Source: Medicago truncatula (taxonomy: Eukaryota > Streptophyta > Magnoliopsida > Fabales > Fabaceae). Taken from it: 64,000 bases of DNA. Below the pieces are notes generated by a model. The model saw only the letters and a list, made by a program, of their open reading frames with translations, did not search any database and was not told where the DNA came from. Position 1 is the stretch's first letter, and each line of letters starts with the position of its first letter. Below, piece by piece: positions 1 through 11,559 of the stretch. The position numbers and the translations under genes are program-made. Location: assembly GCF_003473485.1 (NCBI RefSeq), contig NC_053044.1, positions 55,964,091-56,028,090 of the forward strand. Direction: 5' to 3'.

Positions 1-1577
1 CACACTTTACATATATTATGCATTGTTCCTACCAACTAAGTTAAGCTCAAGAGGACTTAGCAACAATAGATTTGTTAAAGTGTGAAGAGACTTGAACTTA
101 TTAAACAAATGGTAACATAAGAGACCTGAACCTCTAAAATTCGGTTGAACGTATTTTAATTCTTGGAAAATGCTAACGAATGTTTTAGGATATTGTTTAG
201 TAACCTTAAATAGTAAGTTTTTGTAAAAATTGAAGTTTTTAACTTTTTTTAAAGAATAATTTCCTGATTATGAAGAATGCCCTTAGGACACTCTTTAACG
301 GATGCAGTTTTGGCCAATAATAGAGCACTTTGTGGTGACATATTTGGAGATTTAATGGACGTTGAAGGCTGAATGAGATCAGGGATGTCAGATTAGTCAT
401 TTGATGGATCGTTCATCAATGCACTTTACTAGATGTCCCATAGGATTGTTGATAAATGCTTTGTGTCTATCATACAGTTTGTGTATAAATTCAGTTGGCT
501 CTGATTGTTTATGGTGGTCTTGACTCAATTGATTGCTTGTAGAAATACTTCATCATCAGTTTTTGATTTTAATGCTAGCCTTTTATGCTGAACTAAGCCT
601 ATCGTGCATGGTACATGGTTGGATGTTCCTGACTTTTCTTGCCTTTGAATATGTTCTGTTATGGCTTGAAATATTGATTCTTCTTGAATTGTGTGCTTGT
701 GCAAAACTTTTAAATTGTGTGTTTGTGCAATGTGCATGCTTCTTTTGTTTTCAAAGAAATAATTTTGTCCAAGAATTATGTTCTCTCATACTAGTTATGC
801 TCTATTGGGATTTGAAGGAACCTTGCCAATTTCTCCTCAATCGTCGTTATCTCACAAGCAAGCACAAATGGGTAACTCAAATAATCTCTTTTTTAATTTT
901 ATCAACCAATTGTATGTGTGTGTATTTTTATTCTTGATTATCCTTCCTTGTTAAGACCATTTAACTTAACGTCAAAAAAAAAAAAAGACCATTTAACTTA
1001 AATGAATGTAAGTTTCCTCTATGTTTGTAATGTTGAACATGTACAATTAATGTGTTATGTGCAGTTTCATGAATTTATTGGCATTAACATGCACCCCGTC
1101 TATGTCTATCTGTCATGAATTTATTAATGTAATGTTTTTCTTCACTGTATATAGCATTGTTTTTTAGATTTGGAAAATGATTTATATCGCAGCATACATT
1201 CTCACGAGAGAATCACGACACCTAACATTCAGTCAAATAGCCAATAATTCAATGGTTGTATTTCATTCGTGGTGTGTCGCAATGTTTTTCTTCGCTGTAT
1301 ATAGCATTGTTCTTTAGATTTTTACTTTACAACCATGTGAAGATGCACCTTTTTCTTCTTTCCTGTTTTTACGAAAGTGCAAGCTACCTAATGTTGACAC
1401 ACATAAGTTTGTTATGTTTTGATTGGGATTGTTTTTGTTACAGCTAACTCACCTGGTAAAAAAAAAAAAAAGTCGACGTCTTCTCTCTTTAGTTTATGGC
1501 TCTTTGATGTATGCATTTGATTGTTGTGCCTTCTATTTTTTTTATTTTATTTTTTAAACTTTCAGCCATATTTAACT
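1..1577. other. intergenic, no gene supported
   Basis: No convincing coding exon is visible. The open frame at about 533-937 lacks any family signature. A direct repeat of about 45 bases is present around 1132-1180 and 1281-1330 (both contain CTGTATATAGCATTG). A short duplicated phrase, GACCATTTAACTTAA, flanks an A-run at about 955-1003. The left edge could contain the end of a gene outside the window; I cannot show it. Confidence 0.4.
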
Positions 1578-1770
1578 CGAAAGGTTTGGTCTGGTGATAA
1601 AATGACAGGTCTTGAATCCGAGAAAATTCGGGTTCGAGCCCCGCTAGTGCCTTTAAAGGGAGGTAAATGTAAATACTTTTGTAAGTAGTCTTTGAGCCCG
1701 AAGGTCTTCCCTGCCTTGGACTGGGGCACCATCCCCTCACCCTAAAATTTTGTAACAAAAAAAAACTAAA
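1578..1770 (+). mobile_element. tRNA-derived SINE-like element
   Basis: The segment starts with a box A-like sequence (TTTGGTCTGGTGAT), followed about 40 bases on by a box B-like GGGTTCGAGCCCC, then a unique body and an A-rich end (TTTTGTAACAAAAAAAAA). This order is what tRNA-derived SINEs show. It belongs to a different family from the SINE copies near 30-32 kb. No clear target-site duplication was found, so the ends are approximate. Confidence 0.45.
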
Positions 1771-4199
1771 ATCATTCGTTGGTTTCTTATTTGAGCAAAT
1801 CAACGAAGAAATATAAGTTTCTAAGAAGCAAACTGTAGAGAGCACAAAGGAAAAGCCGTATTTGATTAGATTCATACTCAAACTTATACCAGTTGATCTT
1901 CTGTTTGAATGTGAGTTTTCGCGTCCTCTTACTTATTATTATTGCGGCTATTGGCGGGCTAAATCTTCAACGTAAACTGTCAACCTACGTGATTAAGAAA
2001 CCCAAGCAAGTTTTTTTGCATATGTTAACAAAGTTTATGGGGCGTTCAACAATTAATCATTTTGATTCAAGTTTCTTTGTGCATATTCTAATTCTTTAAT
2101 ATCAATTTCTAAACCAAGAGGCGGGTGAAAGAGCAACATTGTTTACTTTCCTGACACTATACCATCAGGAGAATTTTTGTGTGTTGCCTCTTTTGTTGTA
2201 TTCAGATTTTTGATAATTCAAAGCCATAAAATCGATGATCTTGAATTGCACCGACAACATTTTTAGACATTAACGATCCTTTTGATGTTGCATCTATAAG
2301 AGAACCACATTAGTTGGAAGAAAAAAAAAACTCTAAATATTTGGGGCTTGTGATGGTGCGTGCCTAAAAGGTCCGACCCAATTATTCTCAAGAGTTGTCC
2401 AATTAGAAATCTCATGGCATTAAGGCCCGATAAGGTGACCATATCCAAGATCATCTGAGGTGACCAACTCGACTTACAACATGGTGCAACACAAGATATT
2501 ACCTTATGTACGACCATAAAAGATGTCACGTCTTAAAGCGACATGTGATACAATATAAGTCTTACATGCATCGTCTAGGGAATCTTGTTGTTCCTACCTT
2601 AGGAATGAAAGGAGCGTCAACGTGCTCCGTTGCCTTAAGTATCAACAAACTATTAGATATACATTGGATAGTTCTTCTCACTTGCAAATAGCTCATTTGA
2701 ATCATTGAATAATACCAAAAGTGGTTAGTCATGATCCTTGAATGAGATCCTTTTTCTTAGGTTGGGTTAAAAGCACAAATATATTTGAGCTTTCATTATC
2801 TTCAAATAACGAATTTTATACGGTAACACCATAAATAACGCATGGAGGAACACCTAATACATCGGTAACCCTCATCATATTCGAAATGAGTTGTGAAGTG
2901 TAATTTACTCAATAAAAGCTAAAATATTTGATTATGGCGTCTCATTATTCATTAAGAATGTTTAATTTACTATTAAAAGAAAAAAGGAAATGTTGGCGTG
3001 TGTCTTTGAGACACATATTAAAAATAAATATAAAAATAGAGTAATGATATATCTTTAGAAAAATAACATCAAAAATTCTTCAAGAATAAAGAGCAGCCAA
3101 TCACAATGTGCTATTTGTCACAATTCAATGAGGTGTGAGTGAAAAATAGGAAATGAACAAATAAATTATGCAATTAAAACTTGTAAGGTGTGTCTTGGAA
3201 AATTCTTGATGCAATTTTTCTAGAGAAATAGCATTTTCCATAAAAATATATTCTTAAAAATTATGTATTTAATGATTTAAAAACATTTATCTTTCAATTT
3301 TTGTTATAGTTCTTTAACTTTTGTCCTTATAACGCATGTTAGCATTATTTTAAAAATTAATAATATATGTTTTCATCAACATTTTAGTTTTTTTCCAAAA
3401 AAAAAAGAAACATTTTAGTTTTTTTTTTAATACGGTCAGTTTATTGCGTATCTATGCTAGTGGCTGGAAAATATTCAAATACCAGTAGTTTACATGATTT
3501 GAATTTTTTTTTTAGGCATACATGAACTTCTTTTTTTTGTGTGTGTGAATTGAGGCATTTGATTTGATTTGCGTGCAATTACGTTTTATGATTTTATTTT
3601 ATTTTAATAAGCTACAGTATTTTGTAAGATTTGAATGAAAGCATGAGAGCCGTATATATGAAATACTAATTTAATAAGATATACGAAATAATATAAAATA
3701 TATATACTCTACCAAAAAAAAAATATATTCCTTTCAAAAATAAAAAAAAACATGTAGTTCAACGGACAGTTTCTAATTATTGTTGCATTAAATAATAATT
3801 GATTAAAATAGCGTAGTAGTGAAGAAAAGATGGAGGAGTATGATCACAAAAAAGGATGATGCAAGATGAAAACAGAAAATAAATAAAAGAAAGTACAATA
3901 TTAAATATCAATATGAAGAAGTCTAGGTGCGGCTTATTGGAGGAAAATGCGGGTGTGTATGTGACTTGGTTTCTTTCTTTTCTTTTTCTTGTGTGTGTGT
4001 CTCTGAAACGGAAGAAGAGAGAGAAAGAGAAATTGAAAAAATCCAAATATCCGAGAACCTAAACTAAAGAATCTTTCTTTCATGATCAATCGCTGAGAAT
4101 ACCTATGCTAATTGCTATGCATCCCCGAACATACTCAACTTCACTCATCCTTCTCTCAATTACTTTTCATTCTTCCACACCTTAATTCAATTCAATCAA
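1771..4199. other. intergenic, AT-rich, no gene seen
   Basis: Simple AT-rich DNA with A/T runs. The part around 2270-2760 is less AT-rich and resembles degraded repeat sequence, but no protein domain could be read on either strand. The last few hundred bases lead into the kinase promoter and 5' UTR. A CT-rich stretch near 4220-4290 (TCTCTCTCTCTC and nearby) is typical of plant 5' leaders. Confidence 0.4.
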
Positions 4200-4609
4200 C
4201 GATAAGGTTTATATTTGTAATCTCTCTCTCTCTTTCCTTATTTGCTTAATTAGCAATTTTTACTTTACACTCTTCTCTCTTTTTAATCCTCCAATTCTAA
4301 ATACAGTAACATTCTCAATTTCCTACAGATCTCTACATAATCAATCAATTTCATTATAATTTGGATCTAGTTTCTCAACTGCAAATGCTAGCTCCCTAGG
4401 TTAATTAAGGTTTTTAGTCTCATTTATTAATTCAACTTATTATAGTGACAGGATTAAGGGGTGTGGTAGGTTTTTTTTTTTTTTTTTTGTAATAATGATT
4501 GATATTAAGTATTAACCACGCTGATTTTTTTTTTCTCACTCTGCACTGAACAGATAAATTAAAACTTAATGAATTGTGCATGATTGTTGTTCAATTTGAT
4601 TTGTAGGGA
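4200..4609 (+). promoter_or_regulatory. MAP kinase 5' UTR with probable intron
   Basis: The bases just before the start codon read TTTGATTTGTAG then GGAATGG, a good 3' splice site ending at 4606, so the coding exon probably begins at 4607. A donor is plausible near 4206-4210 (GATAAG/GTTTAT). A 5' UTR intron is thus inferred; the exact donor is not certain. Confidence 0.45.
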
Positions 4610-6168
4610 ATGGCGACTCCTGTTGAGCCTCCGAACGGGATAAGAATTGAAGGAAAGCATTATTTTTCCATGTGGCAAACCCTCTTTGAGATTGACACCA
4701 AATATGTGCCGATTAAGCCCATTGGTCGAGGAGCTTATGGGATTGTTTGTTCTTCTGTCAATAGGGAAACCAATGAGAAAGTTGCAATTAAGAAAATACA
4801 AAACGCTTTTGAGAATCGCGTTGATGCACTTAGAACTTTGCGTGAACTGAAACTTCTTCGACATCTTCACCATGAGAATGTTATTGCTTTGAAAGACATC
4901 ATGATGCCTAATCATAGGAATAATTTTAAGGATGTTTATCTTGTTTATGAACTCATGGACACCGATTTGCATCAGATTATTAAGTCTTCCCAAGCACTTT
5001 CTAATGATCACTGCCAATATTTCCTCTTTCAGGTATGAATTATTGTTAGGGTAACCCAAAATTCTTGATGTCAAATATATCATTTTTCCCATCATGAACA
5101 TTCTGTGTTATATTGTTATATGTGTATGCAATCTGTATATATTATTCTGGAGTTAACACAATAGGAAACACACTTGTGTAACTTGTTTGTTGGTTTGTGA
5201 CTATCTTGCATAAGGCCTTTGATTAAATCTTAATTCCTATTCAATATGGCAATATCTCATACTATATGCTTACAAATAATTGTGTTTTTATTGCATATTG
5301 CATTTTATCCCGTCTGGACCTATAGCACATCCAAAGAAAACCTGCCCTTTACGTCATACTTGCAGTGGCAGCAGATTTGCAGTTATAAATTATTTGAAGT
5401 TATAAATTATTATAATCATTTGCATTGCTTGAATGATTATTGGATTTACTAATAGATTTTTTTTTGTCGTAGCTGCTTCGGGGCTTGAAATATCTACACT
5501 CAGCTAACATCCTTCATCGTGACTTAAAACCTGGGAATCTTCTAATTAATGCAAATTGTGACCTGAAAATATGTGATTTTGGGTTAGCACGCACAAACTG
5601 CAGCAAGAACCAGTTCATGACGGAGTATGTTGTAACACGGTGGTATAGGGCACCAGAACTCCTACTTTGCTGTGACAACTATGGGACATCTATTGATGTA
5701 TGGTCTGTGGGATGCATCTTTGCTGAGCTTCTTGGACGAAAACCTATTTTCCCGGGTTCAGAGTGTCTCAACCAACTAAAACTGATTATCAATATCCTTG
5801 GCAGTCAAAGGGAGGAGGATATTGAATTTATTGATAATCCAAAAGCAAAGAGATACATCAAATCACTTCCATATTCCCCCGGAACCCCCTTTTCCAGACT
5901 TTACCCCAATGCACATCCATTGGCAATAGACCTACTCTCAAAGATGCTTGTTTTTGATCCCACAAAAAGGATCAGTGTCACCGAAGCGCTTCAACATCCT
6001 TTCATGGCCTCTCTCTATGATCCTAATTCTGACCCTCCAGCCATCATTCCAATTGATCTTGACATTGATGAGGATCTAGGAGAAGATGTGATAAGGGAGT
6101 TGATGTGGAGTGAAATGCTTCATTACCATCCTGAATCTGCTATGGGAAGTGCAGAGCTGTGCTCTTGA
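4610..6168 (+). CDS. MPK1/2: mitogen-activated protein kinase, group C (MPK1/MPK2-like)
   Basis: Two coding exons, 4610-5032 and 5473-6168, join in phase to 372 codons before the stop; group C MAPKs are about 370 residues. The kinase signatures are all present: glycine loop GRGAYG at residues 39-44, the VAIKK lysine at 61, HRDLKPGN from 156, DFG at 176-178 and the activation motif TEY at 191-193, followed by [10 protein letters not shown]. The start [19 protein letters not shown] and the phrases [10 protein letters not shown] and GSQREED match the MPK1/MPK2 branch better than MPK7. It is a Ser/Thr kinase of the cytoplasm and nucleus, activated by dual phosphorylation of TEY by a MAPKK. The intron lies just after YFLFQ, the position expected for group C genes. 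No defect is seen. The exact orthologue within the clade is inferred. Confidence 0.96.
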
Positions 6169-6925
6169 TATTATTATCTTCAGGGTTCTTTTTTGTTATG
6201 TTCCCTTTTGTTGGTACCGATAGTGTCTAAGGTAATAGCTTGCTTTGAATAACTAGCAGGTCTCTTTTATAAGTGAGCTCAATATATATTCTGTTTTCTT
6301 TTTGTTGAGAACAGAGAAAACAGTTAAAATATGTCCATCTTGAAAAAACATGAAACTGTGTTTGCTGATGAGGCATGATAGTAGTTTTTAACCACTATGC
6401 TGAGACATTGATTTTGTCTTGAACTTTGTATTGTATTTTCCTTGTATATAATGTGTCTTTTTTTTATTACAATAAATAATGTGTCTTTCTTAAAACCATT
6501 CTGTAAATTAAGTCTCATGTTTAGCAGTACTGTATCACATTTGAAGTACAAACATCTATATTTTTTCTATAAGTTGAACTTATAATCCATGCTACACCGG
6601 CGCATATGTGGTGGCTAACAAATCATGCTGAACATAGATTCTCTCTATGCATCCGTGCATTAGCACACGTTCATTCTCTATGAACTTAGCAGTTTTTCAT
6701 CAACTTGCTTAGAAATGCCAATGGTACTTGACTTTGGAGTTTGAAATCTTGCACTTATTTTTGTGAGATTCACATCTTAAAAGGGCCCTTAGTTGCCTCG
6801 TAATCAACCTTTCACTGATTTAAATTCCTCTCATCTTTGACAATATCTGTAAGGCTGTTAGGAGCCGTGAAAAGACCAGGATAAAATAAAATTACTTCTT
6901 CTTAAAGTAATCGTGCACAATTTTT
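6169..6925. other. MAP kinase 3' UTR and intergenic DNA
   Basis: T-rich sequence following the stop codon, with possible polyadenylation signals such as AATAAATAA near 6472. No other feature is visible. Confidence 0.4.
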
Positions 6926-6927
6926 TA

Positions 6928-7172
6928 CTCCTTTCGTCCCTTAATAAATGATTTATTTTGACAATATACATTATTTGATCATATTCTTTTACTAATTCAT
7001 AAAGATAAAATAATATCATGTTAGATGTTGTTAGATTCGTCTCGATGAATATTTTTAAAATATTAAATTTTTAGAATTTTTTTTGTAAAAAACTGAAGAT
7101 ATCGAAGATAAAACATATGCATTAGTACGTATGTCGGAGTCAACTAAGTCATCTAATATGGGACGGAGAGAG
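6928..7172. mobile_element. Stowaway-type (Tc1/mariner-like) MITE
   Basis: The left end reads TA/CTCCTTTCGTCCC and the right end GGGACGGAGAGAG/TA, giving inverted ends flanked by TA dinucleotides. CTCCCTCCGTCCC-type ends with a TA target site are the hallmark of Stowaway MITEs. There is no coding capacity. Partial related ends (CTCCCTCTGTTTTAAATAATATG near 7296 and CTCCATTTGTCCCTTATTATAAG near 7712) suggest further fragments downstream. Confidence 0.8.
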
Positions 7173-7174
7173 TA

Positions 7175-7930
7175 ATTATTATGATGGAAAAGGAAATAAA
7201 AAAGCTCACATATATGAAAATAATTAATCTTGTGATTAAAGTTGTAAGTTGTAATTTTAAATACTATAAAATTATTTCTATGTCGAAAAATTATACTCCC
7301 TCTGTTTTAAATAATATGTCATTCTATAAATTTCACATATATTAAAAAATACAATTAATTTTGTATAGAAAAGATTAATTATGAATTGTTTTGCAAAAAT
7401 ATCATTTATTAATGGTATGAAAAACATAAATTAAAATAACTGAACAAAGATAAAGTAATAAATAAAAAGGGGCTTAATGAGAAATAAGCATTAATTATTC
7501 ATTGTTATTGTTGTTGTAAAGTGAAATATAATTTGGATTTTTTTGTTGCTAAAATGACATATAATTTGAAACAGGATAATATATGTTGACTCACTTTAAT
7601 ATAGAGTACAAGTGGTAGATATTTGGATCCTGATAATTTGGTTCATAATTGATCCCGATTCGTGCTTGTGAAAGAAAAAAAAAACTTATCTTTAATCAAA
7701 TGAAAAAAAATACTCCATTTGTCCCTTATTATAAGAGCACTTTAGAAAAATTATGAGTATTAAAAAAATATTTGAAGTAATAAATTTGTCTGGATTGTGT
7801 GTAACTATTACTAAATGGGAGAATATTCTATTCTAATAAACCTAGGAGGAGGAGATTCCGATGATTTTTTTGCTTTTGCCCCCATTTTACTGTTGGTTTT
7901 TATGTTCTTTTGTGTGTCTTTGTCACCATC
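7175..7930. other. intergenic, MITE fragments, bZIP upstream region
   Basis: AT-rich DNA with two one-sided Stowaway-like fragments (about 7296-7480 and 7712-7760). No gene seen. The end of the stretch runs into the bZIP promoter. Confidence 0.4.
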
Positions 7931-7934
7931 ATTC

Positions 7935-8164
7935 TCTTCTATATATTCACTCCTAGTTACTCAACCAACTTTCCCTTCCTCTTCCCTTTCACCCACCTTC
8001 ACCATTTTCATTTCCCCTTCACCTTCAACCTCTCACCCTTTTCTTTCAACAATCTTCAGCGGGTAAGGTAATTTTTGGATTTATTTTTTCCCTTTCAAAT
8101 TCTCTTTTGTAACTAATTTCTTTGCAGGAATCTCTATTATGCCAAGTGTTACTGTTTAACATTC
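7935..8164 (+). promoter_or_regulatory. bZIP gene core promoter and pyrimidine-rich leader
   Basis: A TATA-like TCTATATATTCACTCC near 7937 is followed by a CT-rich leader (about 7950-8060), as in long-leader group S1 bZIP mRNAs. A possible small leader intron runs from GCGG/GTAAGGTAA (about 8062) to TTTCTTTGCAG (about 8127); this is inferred from splice signals only. The open frame over this leader has no family signature and is not called as a gene. Confidence 0.5.
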
Positions 8165-8362
8165 ATGTCTTCTGTTCTCTGTGAAATCCTTCTTTCTTGG
8201 TTTATCATTAATTCATCTTTCAGACGTAGAACCCACTTAGTTCAATCTTTCTCTGTTGTTTTCCTCTATTGGTTCTACGTTTTCTCTTTAATCCTTACTT
8301 TTAATTCATATATCATGATGTACTCAACTCAACTCAACTCATTAGTATTAATTAATTATTGA
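8165..8362 (+). CDS. sucrose-control upstream ORF (SC-uORF) of S1 bZIP, stop lost
   Basis: The first 41 codons encode the conserved sucrose-control peptide of group S1 bZIP leaders: it starts MSSVLCEILLSWF and carries RRRTHLVQSF followed by SVVFLYWFYVFS, nearly identical to Arabidopsis bZIP11 uORF2. In the family this peptide stalls the ribosome at its stop codon when sucrose is high, repressing the downstream ORF. Normally the stop follows YVFS at once. Here YVFS is followed by 24 extra codons and a stop at 8360-8362. The DNA reads TTCTCTTTAATCC: one T fewer would place TAA directly after the serine, so a single-base insertion is the simplest explanation. The extended frame ends only a few bases before the main reading frame. 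The peptide identity is certain; loss of stalling is inferred. Confidence 0.9.
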   Translation: MSSVLCEILLSWFIINSSFRRRTHLVQSFSVVFLYWFYVFSLILTFNSYIMMYSTQLNSLVLINY

Positions 8363-8405
8363 ACTGGTGGAAATTCTTGAGAGTTCTGGACCGGAGAAGG
8401 AGTTG

Positions 8406-8696
8406 ATGGATCAAAGAAAAAATAAGAGAAAGCAATCGAATCGTGAATCAGCAAAAAGATGTAGGATGAGAAAGCATAAACATGTTGATGATATGATGAG
8501 TCAGATGTCTCAACTCACAAAAGACAACAGTGAAATTCTGAATAGCATAAATATCACAACACAACACTATTTGAATGTTGAGGCAGAAAATTCAATTTTG
8601 AGGGCCCAAATTGGTGAGCTTAGTCAAAGGTTTCAATCATTGACTCATCAAAGCAAATGCCACTACCAATGGGTCCTCTTCGAGAGATTGTTATGA
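8406..8696 (+). CDS. group S1 bZIP transcription factor, altered at both ends
   Basis: The frame encodes MDQRKNKRKQSNRESAKR with the basic-region signature N-x7-R (NRESAKRCR), then a leucine zipper (SQLTKDNSEILNSINITTQ, VEAENSILRAQIGELSQ). This is the core of the bZIP11/bZIP2/bZIP44/bZIP53 group, small heterodimerising factors for sugar and amino-acid metabolism. Family members usually start about 25-30 residues before MDQRK. Here the frame continues upstream (ILESSGPEKEL) but has no ATG back to a stop at 8349; the best earlier codon is a GTG at 8367. The first in-frame ATG is 8406, giving 96 aa. The C-terminus departs from the family after FQSL and ends WVLFERLL, while the expected tail lies in the next frame. 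It could be a decaying paralogue or a short competitor that still dimerises; the sequence does not decide. Confidence 0.75.
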   Translation: MDQRKNKRKQSNRESAKRCRMRKHKHVDDMMSQMSQLTKDNSEILNSINITTQHYLNVEAENSILRAQIGELSQRFQSLTHQSKCHYQWVLFERLL

Positions 8697-8775
8697 ACAA
8701 AACATGGTTATGAATATGATGTATCATGATCATAACCAGCCCATTACAACTTCTGCAAATGTTTTTCGGTGGTGA
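8656..8775 (+). pseudogene. frameshifted C-terminal tail of the bZIP
   Basis: In the +1 frame relative to the bZIP ORF, codons from 8656 read NATTNGSSSRDCYEQN and end NQPITTSANVFRW before TGA at 8773-8775. The NQPI-x-x-SA-x-x-F ending is typical of S1 bZIP C-termini. So the tail is present but out of frame, by a net one-base insertion or two-base deletion between FQSL (about 8640) and 8656. A sequencing error would also explain it. Confidence 0.7.
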
Positions 8776-8987
8776 ATGAGTAATGATAGGAAAATTAAAT
8801 AAGAAAGGCTGTAATCATTCATGGTTTGAATCAATGAAAGAGTAAGAAATTGTGTAATTAATTTATAATAAAGTCAAAAACAGTATCTTTTATGGTAATA
8901 ATTCTCTTTTATGGTATATTTAACCAGTGTCCGGGGACATCGGTTAGCATGACCCATAATTTATATATTTGTGTATGTTGTTTTTAA

Positions 8988-9362
8988 GGTTAATATCTCT
9001 TTTCGTCCCTCTAATATTAGCAAATTTCGATTTTAGTCTCTGTAAAAAAAAATAGATTTAGATTTTGTCCCTGTAATTTCAGATTCTTCCACTTTTGATC
9101 CCTTATTCCACCATGTCAGCAGAATCTGCATACATGACACGTAAAATGAGGGACCAAAAGTGAAGGAATTTGAAATTACAGGGACCAAGGGAGGAATCTG
9201 AAATTACAGGGACGTAATTTATGCAGATTCTGCTGACGTGATGAAAGGAGGGACCAAAAGTGGAAGAATATGAAATTACAGAGACAAAATCTAAATCTTT
9301 TTTTTTACAGGGACTAAAACTAGAATTCGCTAATATTACAAGGACGAAAAGATGTATTTACC
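8988..9362. mobile_element. MITE with long inverted repeats
   Basis: The first 100 bases (GGTTAATATCTCTTTTCGTCC...) recur inverted at the right end (...GGACGAAAAGATGTATTTACC), and the arms also pair through TTAGTCTCTGTAAA / TTTACAGGGACTAA and AATCTGCATAC/CAGATTCTGCTGAC. The whole 375-bp unit could fold into one hairpin. The repeated TTTTGGTCCCT-type phrase is common in legume MITEs. No coding capacity. Confidence 0.75.
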
Positions 9363-9621
9363 TTTTTTTTATTAAGTTGTTTTTATTAAGTTGTGTGGTA
9401 TTCTGAAAAAAACAAAAATTATTGTATTTTTGCTTAGTATAAAAATATTACATAACGGTGTTATTTTCATGGTCCACCGATGAGGCACTTATTGATCCCT
9501 CGCACTAAAATCCACACATCTTTCTACCATAAAAAATCATATATATTTTTTTGTTTCACATATCTAAAAATTATATTAATGTTTATCGGTTAATTGAAGT
9601 TGATATATATATATATATATA

Positions 9622-9945
9622 TAGGGCCGGCCCATAGCCCGTCGAGGCTGGGCGACGACATCGGGTCTCCAATTTTTTGGGGCCCAAATTTTTTTTTTTA
9701 TATGTAAGTCACGAAAATAATGGTTATATATCTATTAAAAGCAAATTAATTCAATTTGTACAGCTTGCTTTAGTGAATGACCACTTTTTGATGAGTGTGA
9801 GGTCATGTGTTCAAGACCCACAAAAGTATGATTTTTAATATTTTTTTTTTAAATAACTTATTTATTTTTTTGGGCTCAGATTTTTTTTTTTTTGCATCCC
9901 TTATAAAATTAAAGTCGGGCCTATGAATTTGTTAAGACGGCCCTG
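9622..9945. mobile_element. hAT-like small TIR element
   Basis: The ends are TAGGGCCGGCCC on the left and GACGGCCCTG on the right (reverse complement CAGGGCCGTC), inside an AT microsatellite that supplies TATATATA on both sides. CAGGGCCG-type ends with an 8-bp target repeat fit hAT MITEs. The microsatellite makes the target duplication uninformative. Confidence 0.55.
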
Positions 9946-11559
9946 TATATATATAAACCACTAAAAAGCATAAATGTGAAAACCGTTTGTTTGTATACTC
10001 GCACAAGAAGGAAAAAAAAAAATCAACAATGCACGCTTTTTTATTTATTTGAATAACGATTATTTTCCACCATTTTAAGATGAACATGATAACTTTGTAA
10101 ATAAAGTTAGTTACAAATAAAGGATAATTTTGTAACCCACTTAATTTTGTTAAAATTGTTTTCTACATTAAGATGAAATTTTAAACACATGTGGTTGTAC
10201 TGTTTCATTGGATAAATTAGGGGTAACATAAATCTCACTACTCTTTCATCGTATGTTGAACATGATAACTAATTGCTTGTTTGTTTTGGTCTTGGGAGAA
10301 TGCTAAGCTCATAGCTTCTGCAAAGAAAAATGATATTTGTAGTTATTTTTGAACGAATTATTAAATAACTCTCACGAACTTTTCTTATTTATTACTCTTT
10401 CCCTCCATCTTCCACTTTTCTAAAGTGTGGAAGAAATGATGATTTTACATGTTTAAATGACGCAAAGTAGGATCTAGTGATTTAGAATCATCCATATATA
10501 TAAGTTATTTTAATGCCATTAATTAAATTACAAAAATGAATATTCTATAAAGTTGAATTTGAAACTTTTTGGGACTTTTTTACAGTTTCACATTAGTTAA
10601 TCATTCCATATCATCAAACTGTAATGTTACGTCATTTAAAATAAATCATATCATCATATTTTGGTCTAAAAATTCATGGGAGAGACAATTTTTCCTTATC
10701 AATATAGATAATATAAAATTAAAATAAGGTGAGTTTCTCTCTTCAACAAGCAAATCATAGTTTTCTTTATTTGGGTTCTTCATCAATTTATATGAAAGAT
10801 GTACTACAATGTATTTTTATGGCTCATTTGACAGTGATGATTATATGAAACTTCATGAAGTATTTAATTTTTTATAATACATACTATAAAAACTAATGAT
10901 GAAATGACATCATTTATCCATTTTAAATATTTATAAATGAAATTGTTATAATCGACTTTATGATGATGGTATAAAGATTATCGGAACACCTAAAAAGATT
11001 TTAAAATATGTTGATTATAGAAAAATTTAAAATGAACTATCTTGGACGCAAAAATGTTTGTTTGAAATTACAAATTTATTATTTAAATGAGATTTTGTGC
11101 ACTAAGAATTATTTAAATGAGATTTTTTGCACTAAGAAACTTATATAGTTAATGTATTGGACAAATCTAGTTGATCATGTACTAAAATGATTATGATGAC
11201 GCTTTAACGAGTAAATATCATGTTCTCAAGAAATATGATGAATAATTTGAGTTGGGCCTGGAGTACTTTATCTTAGTTCAAGTGTAAACACTAATGTATT
11301 TTGTTAATTATATATATTTTGGTAATTTTGTTAACTATATATCTTTTGGTAGTTTATTTCTGTCAATATTAGAAAAGTAAGCGCAAATATTATGACAAAG
11401 ACAAACATACAAGTTTCATCTTAAAGAAACGATAATATTATTCGATCATTTAAAAATGTTAGCACTACATTAAGAAAGTAAAAAATGCACTTTTATTAAG
11501 GATGATGATTTTATAGATATAAAAAACTTGTGTATCTCTCAAGGGAGGCTCTTGCAATA
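9946..11559. other. intergenic, AT-rich, no gene seen
   Basis: No supported exon, RNA gene or complete element on either strand. A short direct repeat (ATTATTTAAATGAGATTTT) occurs twice near 11080-11130. Part may belong to the retrotransposon remnant that follows. Confidence 0.4.

Noticed and set aside
533-937. 134-codon plus-strand frame in the left edge
   Set aside because: Low-complexity hydrophobic translation with no domain, no ATG (the frame opens at a TTG) and no splice context I trust. A second frame around 770-868 looks slightly protein-like but has a stop just upstream and could not be linked to any family.
4559-5101. 180-codon minus-strand frame over the MAP kinase
   Set aside because: It is the antisense shadow of kinase exon 1.
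7815-8066. 83-codon frame upstream of the sucrose-control uORF
   Set aside because: Covers the promoter and CT-rich leader; translation is biased by pyrimidine runs and shows no conserved uORF peptide.
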